From assembly GCA_930990515.1 (NCBI GenBank), contig CAKNPS010000003.1, forward strand, positions 1 through 49,005: DNA of 49,005 nt, written 5' to 3'. Positions 29,982 to 39,343 of this stretch are shown piece after piece (positions within the stretch are counted from its first letter, which is position 1; each line of letters opens with the position of its first letter). Source of the DNA: an uncultured Clostridia bacterium. Lineage in GTDB: Bacteria; Bacillota; Clostridia; Christensenellales; UBA1242. Below the pieces are notes generated by a model. The model did no database searches. It was given only the letters and a program-made list of their open reading frames with translations, and was not told the origin of the DNA. A program made the translations under genes and the position numbers.

Positions 29982-30820
29982 ATTATCAAAACGAAGAATA
30001 TATTCAATATAGTAAAAAGAAAAAGAATAAGGAAACAAGGTCGATTGCTTGGTATTTAACTACGCATATCACTTTATATATTGTCCTTATTTTCTTTTTG
30101 ATATTCTTTGCGTGGTATACCTATTTTTCGGTAACACATAGATATTATATTGTTACAGGAACTTCCATGCAACCAACTTTAAATTCAAGCATTGTTCTTG
30201 AAGATGAAAGTGAAGACGCGGTTTATGTCAATATTTATGGAAACATTGATTTTGGAGATATTGTCGTAATAAATGCTAGTAATAACAGTGATGATATAAT
30301 TAAGCGAGTTTTGGCAACAGGTGGAGATTATGTTACCATTGCAAGAAGTGGCAATTCTTATTATATTTATAGAATTGCGAAAGAAAATGTTGTTTTAGAT
30401 GAAAATGGCATTATGACAGGGAGTCTGATTGAAGATGTAAATGCTAGGCTTCAAGAAAATGAGCGTGGCGGGTTTAGTTATAATATTGACTATATTTCTT
30501 GGGGAACAGAGCCAGGCATACTTCAAGGTGGCATAACTTATGAAGCACAATTTTATAACCAATTTATTGCTGATGCTGATGAAGAAGATTTGTTTACTTC
30601 AAGTAATGGCTTAATTTATGTTAAAGTGCCAGATAATTATGTCTTTTGCTTAGGTGATAATCGAGCAAATTCTAGAGATAGCCGTTATTATGGATATTTC
30701 TCCTTAGATGAGATAGTTGGCGATGTGGAAATTATTGTTTATGATTACTCTTTTGGTAATCGAGTTTTACAAGTCATAAGTTTTTACTATAGGCAAGTTG
30801 AAGAATTTTTTGCAAGATAG
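29978..30820 (+). CDS. lepB: Signal peptidase I
   Basis: 280 aa from TTG 29978, supported by AGGAGAG and by overlap with the queH stop. One N-terminal membrane segment (about 30-50) precedes the catalytic Ser S63 in TGTSMQPTL, the Lys K109 in DIIKRVLATGGDYV, and the box GDNRANSRDSRYYGYFSLDEIVG. It cleaves signal peptides from Sec-exported proteins, functionally linked to SecA. An insertion (about 125-205) gives extra length compared with minimal Gram-positive enzymes. Confidence 0.93.
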   Translation: MNYQNEEYIQYSKKKKNKETRSIAWYLTTHITLYIVLIFFLIFFAWYTYFSVTHRYYIVTGTSMQPTLNSSIVLEDESEDAVYVNIYGNIDFGDIVVINASNNSDDIIKRVLATGGDYVTIARSGNSYYIYRIAKENVVLDENGIMTGSLIEDVNARLQENERGGFSYNIDYISWGTEPGILQGGITYEAQFYNQFIADADEEDLFTSSNGLIYVKVPDNYVFCLGDNRANSRDSRYYGYFSLDEIVGDVEIIVYDYSFGNRVLQVISFYYRQVEEFFAR

Positions 30821-30907
30821 TCAAAATCGTTTGGAATTTACGGAAGATTATGCTATTATAGAAGTAGCATAAATGTGCTAAAAATCACAAAAAGGAGAGA
30901 ATGAAAT

Positions 30908-31183
30908 ATGAATAAAGGTGAATTCATTAAAGCCGTTGCTGAAAAAGCAAACTGCACACAAAAAGATGCTGGAATTGTTTTCGACGCTGTTGTTGACACA
31001 ATCGTAAGCACTCTTAAAGGGGGAGATAAAATTGTTATTCCTGGATTTGGTTCTTTTGAACTCGTTTCTAAGGCTGCAACAACAAAAATCAATCCTTTAA
31101 CAAAGAAACCTGTTAAGGTTGCTGCTTGCAAAAATCCAAAATTTAAGTTTGGTAAAAGCTTTAAAGCAATTTTTAATGCTTAA
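30908..31183 (+). CDS. hup: DNA-binding protein HU
   Basis: 91 aa. Begins MNKGEFIKAVAEKANCTQKDA and contains the conserved GDKIVIPGFGSFELVSKAA. The DNA-binding arm is present but divergent: TTKINPLTKKPVKVAACKNPKFKFG instead of the usual RKGRNPxTGxxI. A histone-like protein that bends DNA. The ribosome site is AAAGGAGAG. Confidence 0.93.
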   Translation: MNKGEFIKAVAEKANCTQKDAGIVFDAVVDTIVSTLKGGDKIVIPGFGSFELVSKAATTKINPLTKKPVKVAACKNPKFKFGKSFKAIFNA

Positions 31184-31200
31184 TTAAACCTTTAAAAAAG

Positions 31201-31232
31201 AAAATATCGAGATAAATTTCTCGATATTTTTT
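31201..31232 (+). terminator. Terminator of HU gene
   Basis: AAAATATCGAG and CTCGATATTTT form an 11-bp stem with an 8-nt loop, followed by T-rich sequence. Confidence 0.8.
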
Positions 31233-31343
31233 ATTCGCAAATTTTTGTAGTTTTTGAATTAATGTTGTAAATCTTTGATAAAATTGCAAAAAAATTGAAG
31301 AAAATTTGTGTTTTTTGTGCATTTTTTAGTTATTTTTTAAGGT

Positions 31344-31949
31344 TTAGCAATTGATTTCAGTGTTTTCCTTTTCCATATCAATAATTGTGAAACCTTGTGG
31401 TGCGTGGCAAAGTGGGCATTCTTTGAAACCTTCTTTGGCATTTTCAACATAGCCACAGACAGAACATTTCCATTTTGTTGGAACTTTTCTCTTATACATA
31501 TTTCCAGTTTTATAAAGATTTCCAAGATAATTTAACATTCTGTGATGTGTTTCTTCCACTCTCGCCACCATATCAAATGTTTTACCAATGTCAGTAAAAC
31601 CTTCATCATAAGCAATTTTTGCAAAAGAAGGATAGATGTTTTGTGCCTCAGAAAGTTCAATCATTGCTTCTCCAAGAAGGGAAGTTTTAAGTTCAGGATT
31701 TTCAAAAGGATATCCCGCTTCAATGGCGATATTCTTACATTTTCCTGCAGATTTTTCAATGATATAGTCATAAAAAACCTTTGCGTGAGCCATTTCGTTT
31801 TTAGCAAGTGTTTTCATGGTGTCAGAAAGAAATTTTTGACTATCTTGAAGTGCCATTTTGCTCATAAACTGATATCTTGCGCCTGCTTGACACTCTGCAG
31901 CAAAACTTCTTGCCAAATTTATTTTTGTTACGCTTTCATTAAATTCCAT
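31344..31949 (-). CDS. rbr: Rubrerythrin
   Basis: 201 aa. A ferritin-like four-helix di-iron domain (NLARSFAAECQAGARYQFMS, NEMAHAKVFYDYI, EVEETHHRML-type Glu/His residues) is followed by a C-terminal rubredoxin-like domain with two CxxC pairs (CSVCGY, CPLCHA) for one iron. It reduces peroxide in anaerobes. Single gene with its own unit, consistent with an anaerobic host. Confidence 0.94.
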   Translation of the reverse strand: MEFNESVTKINLARSFAAECQAGARYQFMSKMALQDSQKFLSDTMKTLAKNEMAHAKVFYDYIIEKSAGKCKNIAIEAGYPFENPELKTSLLGEAMIELSEAQNIYPSFAKIAYDEGFTDIGKTFDMVARVEETHHRMLNYLGNLYKTGNMYKRKVPTKWKCSVCGYVENAKEGFKECPLCHAPQGFTIIDMEKENTEINC

Positions 31950-32055
31950 ATTTTTATCTCCTCTAAATAAATATTGCCAAAATTATCTTTAATATTCATT
32001 TGCTTTTTTTCTTTTTTTTGTTTACAATATATTTAAAGTTAAAAAGGAGAATGTT

Positions 32056-32853
32056 ATGTTTCTTGGAGATAAGGGGAAACCTTCAAAATATCATACAATA
32101 AGAAAGAATTATTATCTTATTATTGATAATGAAAAAATGACAATCAATAAACTCGTGGCAAAACTTGGGTTTTATACTGTTCGTTTTGAAGAAAAAATTA
32201 AAGAACGAGAAATTGTTTATGACACTGATGCTAAACTTTTCACTGGGGTGGGCTTAAATCTTAGAAAAAAGATTGTTCCAAACAGGGCGTATTTTTCTTT
32301 GGTGCGTGTGAACAATTTGACATCATCACAACAACTTCGTGAGAAAAAATCTTTTTTGGGCGAGTGCGACCCTAGTGATGAACCAAGTGACTTCCCAACA
32401 CAAATCGCAGAAGAGATAAATAACATTTTCAATAATCTTTTCACAGTGAACCTTGTTGATATTGTGAAACATACCACTCCTTACATTGACATTGAAATCA
32501 GGGGAAATAGATATAAAATTGTGAGCGGAACTGGTTATGAGATGACTGCTTCATTTGAAGATTTGAAGATAAGAGATGTCAGAACTGGGCGAAAGGGAAA
32601 GAAAAGAATTTTCTCTTTAAAAATGGAAGATGACCCTAATTATGAAATGGAGAGAGAACACGTTGACGGAATTATTGCAAGATATTGTAAAGAACTTGCT
32701 CCTGTGAACAAGAATAGATTTGAAATTGCCGAAACAGTTGTAAAAACGAGAGAACTTTCGCCAGAAGAAATCAAAAAACAAAAAGAAGAAGCAAAAGCAA
32801 GAAAGAAGAAAAAGAAAAATAATGAAGATGAAGAAAATGGCGAAAATAACTAA
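32056..32853 (+). CDS. Unknown protein, possibly CYTH-like fold (265 aa)
   Basis: Soluble protein with a strand-rich body and a very basic tail (PEEIKKQKEEAKARKKKKK). The stretch REIVYDTDAKLFTGVGLNLRKKIVPNRAYFSLVRV resembles the 'YDT...L...G..LR' strands of CYTH/triphosphate-tunnel proteins, and YIDIEIRGNRYKIV...RKGKKRIFSLKME could be a second half. The key EXEXK motif is not clear, so the assignment is weak. It has AAGGAGAAT upstream and its own terminator. Confidence 0.5.
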   Translation: MFLGDKGKPSKYHTIRKNYYLIIDNEKMTINKLVAKLGFYTVRFEEKIKEREIVYDTDAKLFTGVGLNLRKKIVPNRAYFSLVRVNNLTSSQQLREKKSFLGECDPSDEPSDFPTQIAEEINNIFNNLFTVNLVDIVKHTTPYIDIEIRGNRYKIVSGTGYEMTASFEDLKIRDVRTGRKGKKRIFSLKMEDDPNYEMEREHVDGIIARYCKELAPVNKNRFEIAETVVKTRELSPEEIKKQKEEAKARKKKKKNNEDEENGENN

Positions 32854-32861
32854 AAAATAAC

Positions 32862-32897
32862 AAAAAACAAGAAAAAAATCGATTTTTCTTGTTTTTT
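32862..32897 (+). terminator. Terminator after the 265-aa gene
   Basis: A 15-bp stem, AAAAAACAAGAAAAA with TTTTTCTTGTTTTTT around an AATCGA-centred loop, with T-tract. Confidence 0.75.
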
Positions 32898-32956
32898 ATT
32901 TAAGATTTTATTAAACTTTATTTATAATAATTAAAAGTGTGAATAGAAGGGAAAAT

Positions 32957-33166
32957 ATGGAAAAGATTGCAGAAAGAATTAAGACCTTAAGAATTGAAGC
33001 AGGTTTATATACTCGACAAGTAGGAGAAGCCATAGGAGTTTCTCATTCAACAGTGAGTCGATGGGAAAATTGCAAAAGAATTCCTGATGCTTTAAATATA
33101 AAAGCCCTTGCAAAATTTTTTAATGTATCTGCAGATTATTTATTAGGTTTAGATATGATTAATTAA
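32957..33166 (+). CDS. Small XRE-family helix-turn-helix regulator (69 aa)
   Basis: Start at ATG 32957 with AGAAGGG upstream; a GTG at 32939 is in frame but would place the ribosome site inside the gene. The protein is essentially one HTH_XRE domain: AERIKTLRIEAGLYTRQVGE, AIGVSHSTVSRWENCKRIPD, FNVSADYLLGLD. No effector domain. It may control itself or the adjacent transporter 59 nt downstream. Confidence 0.85.
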   Translation: MEKIAERIKTLRIEAGLYTRQVGEAIGVSHSTVSRWENCKRIPDALNIKALAKFFNVSADYLLGLDMIN

Positions 33167-33214
33167 TATTTTTTATTTGTTAAAATTGTGAAATAAATTT
33201 ATGACCATTTTTCA

Positions 33215-33228
33215 TATAATACCTTATG
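33215..33228 (+). promoter_or_regulatory. -10 box adjacent to transporter start
   Basis: TATAAT (33215-33220) lies 5 nt before the ATG at 33226, with no ribosome site between. The -35 is weak. Implies a leaderless transcript. Confidence 0.45.
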
Positions 33229-34698
33229 GAAAAAAAGAAATTAACTTTTTGGACAAAATTATGTTATGGAATTGGTAATCTTGGCTATGGCAGTATGGGA
33301 CAAACTGTCAACTCCTTTATTATGTTTTTTGCAACTTCTGTTATGGGCTTATCTGGAGTTTTGGTTGGGGCAACCATTGCAATAACTTCTCTTTGGGACG
33401 GAGTTTCTGACCCCATTATTGGCTATTTTTCTGATAGGACAAAAAACAAGTTTTTTGGAAGGCGTCTTCTTCATATGCTTTTTGCCACTTTTCTTCTTGC
33501 CATTTGTAACATTCTTTTATGGACTTGCCCTATTGAAAAAGGTTCTAATCTTGCGATTGTTTGGCTTATGGGATTTCTACTTTTGCAAGAAACATTTAAC
33601 ACCTTTTTCGCAACACCATATTCCGCACTTTGTATTGATATTGCTCCAGATTATAATGACCAAACAAAGATGCAAAGTTTTAAGTCTGTTTTTTATATTT
33701 TAGGTATGATTATGCCTAGCATTTTGATGTATATTTTTATGCCATCTGCCAGCATTGGAATGCAAACTCAATTCAATAAAGACGGCTACATTTATATTGC
33801 GATTGTAAATTCAATTTTGGTGATAATTTGCGGACTTATATCGATTTTTGGAACGAGAAAACGAGTAATTTCAATGCCTAACTATGATAAAAGTGCTTTT
33901 GAAGAAGAAAATGAAGGTAAGGAAGTTAAAAAACAGGGCTTTGGAAAGATTATTGGTGGCTATTTTGAAACTTTGAAGAAAAAAGAGTTTAGAACGGTTA
34001 TGCTTGGTTATTCCGTTTCTCTTGTTGCTTCCATTTTTATAACTTCGGTTGGTATGCATCTTTTCACTTTTTGTTACCATTTTTCCAGCACACAAATTTC
34101 TGTCATTATGATTTGCCTTTTTGGTGGGGCGATAATTTCACAAGTTTTGTGGGTGAATTTAGTGAAAAAATATGATAAAAAACAAACACTTATTTTTGCC
34201 CTTTGCTTACTTTTGGTGGGAATTGCTCTCACAAGTGTGACATTTTTGTTTAGAACTTATTGCACAAGTGACTTTATTTTCTGGTTTGTGTTACCTTGCA
34301 TTTTTGTGTGCGGACTTGGGTCGGGAGCACTTTACAGTTTGCCACATTCAATGTATGCTGATGTGGTGACAATGGAACAATTTAGGACAAAAGAAAACAA
34401 TGCAGGTCGCTACACTGGATATTACACTTTTACCTATAATTTTACAAACTCAATCACTCTTTTAGTTATTGGACTCCTTTTAGATTTAATAAAGTTTGAC
34501 TCAACTGAACCTGTGCAGGCGTTGTCAGTCCAAGCAGGGCTTGGGAAGATTGTCTTTTTTGGAAGTGCGATTGCCATAAGCATTGCTATTTTGATTTTTT
34601 CAACCTACAAAATTAAGCGAGCAGATGTTTTGAAAGTGCAAATAAAAGAACTTGAACAGTCTTCGACTGGTTTTGAGATAACAAAAAAAATAAAATGA
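33226..34698 (+). CDS. GPH-type (MelB-like) sugar:cation symporter, MFS superfamily
   Basis: 490 aa with about 12 membrane segments. The N-terminus KLCYGIGNLGYGSMGQTVNS and the loop WDGVSDPIIGYFSDRTKNKFFGRR are signatures of the glycoside-pentoside-hexuronide family. Later, EQFRTKENNAGRYTGYYTF is the typical late-loop motif. It takes up a glycoside or hexuronide with Na+ or H+; the substrate cannot be deduced and no glycosidase gene is nearby. Probably leaderless mRNA. Confidence 0.88.
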   Translation: MEKKKLTFWTKLCYGIGNLGYGSMGQTVNSFIMFFATSVMGLSGVLVGATIAITSLWDGVSDPIIGYFSDRTKNKFFGRRLLHMLFATFLLAICNILLWTCPIEKGSNLAIVWLMGFLLLQETFNTFFATPYSALCIDIAPDYNDQTKMQSFKSVFYILGMIMPSILMYIFMPSASIGMQTQFNKDGYIYIAIVNSILVIICGLISIFGTRKRVISMPNYDKSAFEEENEGKEVKKQGFGKIIGGYFETLKKKEFRTVMLGYSVSLVASIFITSVGMHLFTFCYHFSSTQISVIMICLFGGAIISQVLWVNLVKKYDKKQTLIFALCLLLVGIALTSVTFLFRTYCTSDFIFWFVLPCIFVCGLGSGALYSLPHSMYADVVTMEQFRTKENNAGRYTGYYTFTYNFTNSITLLVIGLLLDLIKFDSTEPVQALSVQAGLGKIVFFGSAIAISIAILIFSTYKIKRADVLKVQIKELEQSSTGFEITKKIK

Positions 34699-34765
34699 AA
34701 ATGTCCTAAAAGAAGGTATTTATTCTTTAATTAATAAAACAAATTTTCATTTTTTTAAATTAATT

Positions 34766-35074
34766 TTAATTATGTGGAGTGAATACTCTTTTAAAATGTC
34801 TATGATTAGTTTTGCAAAAATCGCAAATTTTCGCTTCATTGTTTATTGGCAAATCGCATATCAAACATCGATTTCTAGTGCTTAATTTAATTTCTTTTTC
34901 ACAACTAAAACAATATGGTTTTTCATAAAATGAAGGAATATCTTTTCCGCAGAAAATGCATTTTATATCATTTGGAAAAATATGTTTATCTAAAAAATTG
35001 TTAAAATAATTAAAAAAAGTGCGAAAAATATTATTTTTTTTAGATTTTTTCACACTTTTTTCTATATTTTTCAT
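34766..35074 (-). pseudogene. comF: Truncated ComF (zinc domain only)
   Basis: 102 aa, overlapping the recD2 stop (TAATG), so translationally coupled to it. It keeps the Lys-rich start and the four Cys pairs (CIFC, CFSC, CLIC, CDFC), very close to the intact comF at 10802-11575 (for example GKDIPSFYEKPYC is identical). It ends in RVFTPHN before any phosphoribosyltransferase domain. Only 67 bp separate it from the transporter gene, so the lost part is not nearby in another frame. It could still make a stable zinc-finger peptide. recD2-comF is a common order, so this may be the ancestral locus, now decayed. Confidence 0.75.
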
Positions 35075-37311
35075 TATTCATCTCCAAAAAGTTTTTCCAT
35101 TCTTTCTTCTGCATTAATTAAAAGTTTTTTAAGAAGTGTAAAACGGGTGGCTGTATATTTGTTTGATACCATTCTTTTTAAGTATTGTTTTTCACCAACA
35201 ATAACCACCATTTTCTTTGCACGGGTGACTGCGGTGTAAATTAAATTACGCGTCAAAATTATGCTAGGGCCAGCAATGGCAGGAATGATAACAGTGTCAA
35301 ATTCTGAACCTTGACTTTTATGAATGGTTATTGCATAGGAAAGCGAAAGGTCAAGTAGGTCTGGGCGAGTGTAAAGACAATTTCTTCCATCTTCAAATTC
35401 CACATTCATTTCGCCTGTGTTTGGGTCGATGAGAGTGATGTAACCAATGTCGCCATTGAAAACGCCTTGTCCTTCTTCCATGGCATATTTACCTTGCTTC
35501 TTCCACACAAGGTCATAGTTGTTTGTTATTTGCATAACTTTGTCGCCAAGTCTGAATATTGTTTGCCCGACTTCAACCTGTGGTTTTTCTGGACTTTTTG
35601 GATTAATTTCTTCCTGAAGCGTTCTATTCAAATTTTCAATTCCACAAACGCCTGCTTTCATTGGTGCTAAAACTTGAATTTCCTGAGGCTTAACATTCAA
35701 AAACTTTGGCAAGCGAGATGTCACAAGATTGACAATAGTGTTCTTGATAAGTTCTGGGTCATTTTTACTTTCAAAGAAAAAGTCCATACTTGAATTGTCA
35801 ATCATTGGCATTTTGCCTTCATTGATTAGGTGGGCATTTGTGATAATCAAACTTTTTTCACTTTGTCTAAAGATTTTTGTGAGCATACAAAATGGAATAA
35901 CTCCACTTGCTAGTATGTCAGCAAGCACATTTCCTGCACCAACACTTGGAAGTTGGTCTTTGTCGCCGACAAGAATGAGTTTGCAGTCACGTGGAAGTGC
36001 TTTTAAGAGATTGCACATAAGAGCGCAGTCCACCATTGAAACTTCGTCCACAATGACAACATCAGTTTTAAGTGGATTTGTTTCGTTATGAACAAAATAA
36101 CTTTCACTCGTTTTTATCACATTAACTTCAAGAAGGCGATGAATGGTTTTTGCTTCGCGACCTGTTGAATCGCTCATTCTTTTTGATGCTCTGCCTGTTG
36201 GAGCAACTAGAGAAACTCTTTTTTGCATATTTTCCAAGATTTCCAAGATGCACTTAATTATTGTTGTTTTTCCAGTTCCCGGGCCACCTGTAATAACATA
36301 AACACCATTTCTAATTGCGCCTTTGACGGCGTTTTTCTGTTCTTCGTGGAGAGATATTTTGTTTTTAAGTTGAAAATTCTCAATATCATCATCAATGTTG
36401 GCATCTTCAATCTTACTACAATTTTTTAGCCAAGTGAGTTTTTGGGCAATGGAATTTTCGTAGTAATAATATTTTGAAAGCATAACAATTTCCACATTTT
36501 CTAGCCAAAGAGTAACACAAGTTTTGTCTAGGCACAAGGTGTCAAAAGTTTTATTAAAAAGTTCGCTGTTTTCTTCATATATGAGATTTAAAGCCTTTGA
36601 ACTTTCGCTAAAGAGCATATTTTTTGGAAGATAAGTGTTGCCATTTTTTTCGCAACTTAATTTTAAAACGTGAATAAGTCCCGCTCTTACTCTAAATTCG
36701 CTATCTTCTGGAATACCAATATTTTTAGCAATTCTGTCGGCAGTTGTAAAACCAATTCCGTCAATATCTTCAATAAGTTTATATGGATTATTTTTAACAA
36801 TTTCTGTTGTTCTGTCGCGATAAACATTATAAATTTTAAGTGACATATTTGTGGAAATGTTATACGATTGCAAAAACATAATGGTGTTTTGCACTTCTTT
36901 ATGTTCACGATATGAAAAACCAATTTCGATTGCTTTTTTCTCGCTGATACCACGAATTTGAGCAAGTTTTTCAGGGGTATATTCCAAAACATCTAAAGTG
37001 TCTTTCCCAAATTTTTCCACAATGTTTTTTGCTGTTATCGGCCCAACTCCGCGAATAAGCCCAGAACCAAGATATCTTTCAATACCAGCAATGGTTCTTG
37101 GTTCTGAGAGTTCATAGGAAGTGAAAGCATATTGAACGCCAAATTTCGAACGCTCAAATTTTCCTTCAAGAGAAACTGTTGCTCCCACTTGGACATCAAT
37201 AAATTTGCCCACAACAGTGACGAGTGAGCCGTCTTTTTCAAGTTTTGCAACAGTATATCCATTTTCTTCATTACGAAAAACTATATCTTCAATTGTTCCT
37301 ATTAAAGCCAT
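35074..37311 (-). CDS. recD2: RecD2-type (YrrC) helicase
   Basis: 745 aa. N-terminal OB-like and helix-hairpin-helix region (IRGVGPITAKNIVEKFG, IDGIGFTTADRIAKNIG), then superfamily 1B helicase motifs: Walker A GGPGTGKTT (342-350), motif II VDEVSMVD, motif IV QVLAPMKAG, motif VI SYAITIHKSQGSEF...YTAVTRAKK. A 5'-3' DNA helicase in repair and fork processing, independent of RecBC. Followed by the truncated comF. Confidence 0.95.
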   Translation of the reverse strand: MALIGTIEDIVFRNEENGYTVAKLEKDGSLVTVVGKFIDVQVGATVSLEGKFERSKFGVQYAFTSYELSEPRTIAGIERYLGSGLIRGVGPITAKNIVEKFGKDTLDVLEYTPEKLAQIRGISEKKAIEIGFSYREHKEVQNTIMFLQSYNISTNMSLKIYNVYRDRTTEIVKNNPYKLIEDIDGIGFTTADRIAKNIGIPEDSEFRVRAGLIHVLKLSCEKNGNTYLPKNMLFSESSKALNLIYEENSELFNKTFDTLCLDKTCVTLWLENVEIVMLSKYYYYENSIAQKLTWLKNCSKIEDANIDDDIENFQLKNKISLHEEQKNAVKGAIRNGVYVITGGPGTGKTTIIKCILEILENMQKRVSLVAPTGRASKRMSDSTGREAKTIHRLLEVNVIKTSESYFVHNETNPLKTDVVIVDEVSMVDCALMCNLLKALPRDCKLILVGDKDQLPSVGAGNVLADILASGVIPFCMLTKIFRQSEKSLIITNAHLINEGKMPMIDNSSMDFFFESKNDPELIKNTIVNLVTSRLPKFLNVKPQEIQVLAPMKAGVCGIENLNRTLQEEINPKSPEKPQVEVGQTIFRLGDKVMQITNNYDLVWKKQGKYAMEEGQGVFNGDIGYITLIDPNTGEMNVEFEDGRNCLYTRPDLLDLSLSYAITIHKSQGSEFDTVIIPAIAGPSIILTRNLIYTAVTRAKKMVVIVGEKQYLKRMVSNKYTATRFTLLKKLLINAEERMEKLFGDE

Positions 37312-37355
37312 ATTCTTATTTTAGATGTTTTTTATTTAAAATGCAAGCAAAATAG

Positions 37356-37384
37356 TTGCAAAAATAAATTTAGTTTTGTATAAT
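37356..37384 (+). promoter_or_regulatory. Promoter of marR-family gene, leaderless
   Basis: TTGCAA (37356-37361), 17-nt spacer, TATAAT (37379-37384). The ATG at 37393 is 8 nt after the -10 and lacks a ribosome site. Confidence 0.65.
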
Positions 37385-37392
37385 TATGTTGT

Positions 37393-37776
37393 ATGAAAAA
37401 TTATGAAAAGATAATCGAAATTGAAGCGTTACTTGAAAATATCACAAAGCATTATGCTGAGAACAATCTCCTTCGAATGAAGATTTTGTATTTCATTTCT
37501 GAATATCAAAATCTTTCTGTGGGAATGATTATCGATAAACTTGGCATCAAAAAATCAAACTTTGCTCTTATGACAAAAGACCTTGAAAAAGAGGGGCTTA
37601 TTGTTTCCAAGCAAGGCGAAATTGACAAGCGATGTCGTATGCTATATTTGACAGAGAAAGGGAAGCAAGAATTAAATTCATATCTTAACAAGATTGGAAA
37701 ATATTTTAATGAAGAAGAACATGAAGTTTCAAAAGCAATTGAAACTTTGAATATATATTTAAATAAAAAAATCTAA
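37393..37776 (+). CDS. MarR-family transcriptional regulator
   Basis: 127 aa. Winged HTH: LRMKILYFISEYQNLSVGMI, DKLGIKKSNFALMTKDLEKEGLI, and the wing KQGEIDKRCRMLYLTEKGKQEL, the MarR signature 'D.R...L.LT..G'. Flanking helices would dimerise. Ligand unknown. It lies between divergent recD2 and co-directional cysS, 71 nt before cysS, and might affect either. Confidence 0.85.
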   Translation: MKNYEKIIEIEALLENITKHYAENNLLRMKILYFISEYQNLSVGMIIDKLGIKKSNFALMTKDLEKEGLIVSKQGEIDKRCRMLYLTEKGKQELNSYLNKIGKYFNEEEHEVSKAIETLNIYLNKKI

Positions 37777-37847
37777 AATTTTAGAAGTGACAAAAATAGC
37801 GTTTATTAAATAAATATCAATATAAAGTAACAAGTTAAAGGAATATT

Positions 37848-39254
37848 ATGGAAAAAGATATAAAATTTTATAATTCTCTTACAAGGCAGAAAGAAAAATT
37901 TGTGCCTTTGAATGATAAATCGGTCAAAATGTATGCGTGCGGTATTACGCCATCTGCCGAAGCACATATCGGACATTTGTATCAGGCACTCATTTATGAC
38001 ATTATGAGAAAATTTCTTGTGAAAGAAGGTTTTAATGTTGTTTATGCAAGAAATTATACCGATGTTGACGATAAAATTATCGCAAAAAGCAATGAATTAA
38101 AAGTTCCGGCAAATGAATATGCTGAGAAAATGATTGAAGAAATTGATAAGGAAATGCAGGCTTTCCAAATTGGAGAACCTGATATTTGGCTTTATGCCAC
38201 AAAAACCATTCCTGATATGATTGATTTTATTTCAAAACTTATTGAAAAGGGAAAGGCTTATTCCACTCCAAATGGCGATGTTTATTTTTCTGTGGAAACT
38301 TTTAAAGAATATGGCAAACTTTCTGGAAGACGCACGGAAGAAGCATTAGATGGCGTCAGAATTGATAACGATGAGTTTAAGAAAAATCCGCTTGATTTTG
38401 CTCTTTGGAAATCTGCAAAAGCGGGAGAACCTTACTGGGATTCTCCTTGGGGGAAAGGTAGACCAGGCTGGCACATTGAATGTTCAGTTATGAACTATGT
38501 CACATTTGGCGACCAAATTGATATTCACGGAGGTGGGAGAGATTTACTTTTTCCACATCACGAAAATGAAATCGCTCAAACAGAAAGTTTGACTGGAAAA
38601 GCATTTGCAAAATATTGGATACACAATGGGCTTATTCGTGTCAATGGTCAAAAAATGAGCAAAAGTTTAGGCAATTCTCTTCTTATGAAAGATTTAAGAA
38701 AAAATTTTCATATTGAAGTGATAAAAATGGCACTTTTGCAAAATTCTTATCACACTGACATTAATATCACAGAAAAACTTTTTCAAGATGCGGAAAAACA
38801 TCTATATAATTTTTATAGTGTTCTTCTTCAAGCAAAAGAAAAGTTTGGTAAGTTTTCTGGAAAAGATGAAAAAGTGGAAGAAGATTTTGATGATGCAATG
38901 CGTGACGATTTGAACACATCAAAGGCAATTTCCTATCTTTTCAACATATTTAAAGAAGCAAAAGAAAAGATTGCAAAAAATGACAAAAGTGTTATGGCAA
39001 CTTTAAATAGTGTCATTTGCACTTATTCACTTTTAGGACTTTTTAAAGAAGAACCAAAAACTTTTGTTGAACAGGTTGATAAAAAATTAAAATTTGATGT
39101 TCCTGAAGATATTAAAAAATTGGCAGAAGATAGATGGCAAGCAAAGAAAGAGAAAAATTTTGCTCTGGCGGATAGCATTAGACAAGAAATTTTAACTAAA
39201 GGCTACGAAATTAAAGATAGTAAAGATGGTTATGAAATTTCAAAGTTAAATTAA
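37848..39254 (+). CDS. cysS: Cysteinyl-tRNA synthetase
   Basis: 468 aa, normal length. Class I motifs HIGH (40-43) and KMSKS (269-273), plus zinc ligands in YACGITPS and WHIECSVM and the HGGGRDLLFPHHENEIAQ region. Charges tRNA-Cys with cysteine. The site AAAGGAAT precedes the ATG. In many Firmicutes cysS is followed by mrnC and rlmB; here those are far away on the other strand. Confidence 0.97.
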   Translation: MEKDIKFYNSLTRQKEKFVPLNDKSVKMYACGITPSAEAHIGHLYQALIYDIMRKFLVKEGFNVVYARNYTDVDDKIIAKSNELKVPANEYAEKMIEEIDKEMQAFQIGEPDIWLYATKTIPDMIDFISKLIEKGKAYSTPNGDVYFSVETFKEYGKLSGRRTEEALDGVRIDNDEFKKNPLDFALWKSAKAGEPYWDSPWGKGRPGWHIECSVMNYVTFGDQIDIHGGGRDLLFPHHENEIAQTESLTGKAFAKYWIHNGLIRVNGQKMSKSLGNSLLMKDLRKNFHIEVIKMALLQNSYHTDINITEKLFQDAEKHLYNFYSVLLQAKEKFGKFSGKDEKVEEDFDDAMRDDLNTSKAISYLFNIFKEAKEKIAKNDKSVMATLNSVICTYSLLGLFKEEPKTFVEQVDKKLKFDVPEDIKKLAEDRWQAKKEKNFALADSIRQEILTKGYEIKDSKDGYEISKLN

Positions 39255-39343
39255 AAATTTTATAACTTAGTCAAATTCAAATAAAAATAGTAAAATGAAA
39301 AATCGAAAATTTAAATTATTAAAAGTGAATATTTGGAGATAGA

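Noticed and set aside
34700-34766. Frameshifted continuation of the truncated comF
   Set aside because: Only 67 bp remain before the transporter gene on the other strand, too short for the PRTase domain in any frame.
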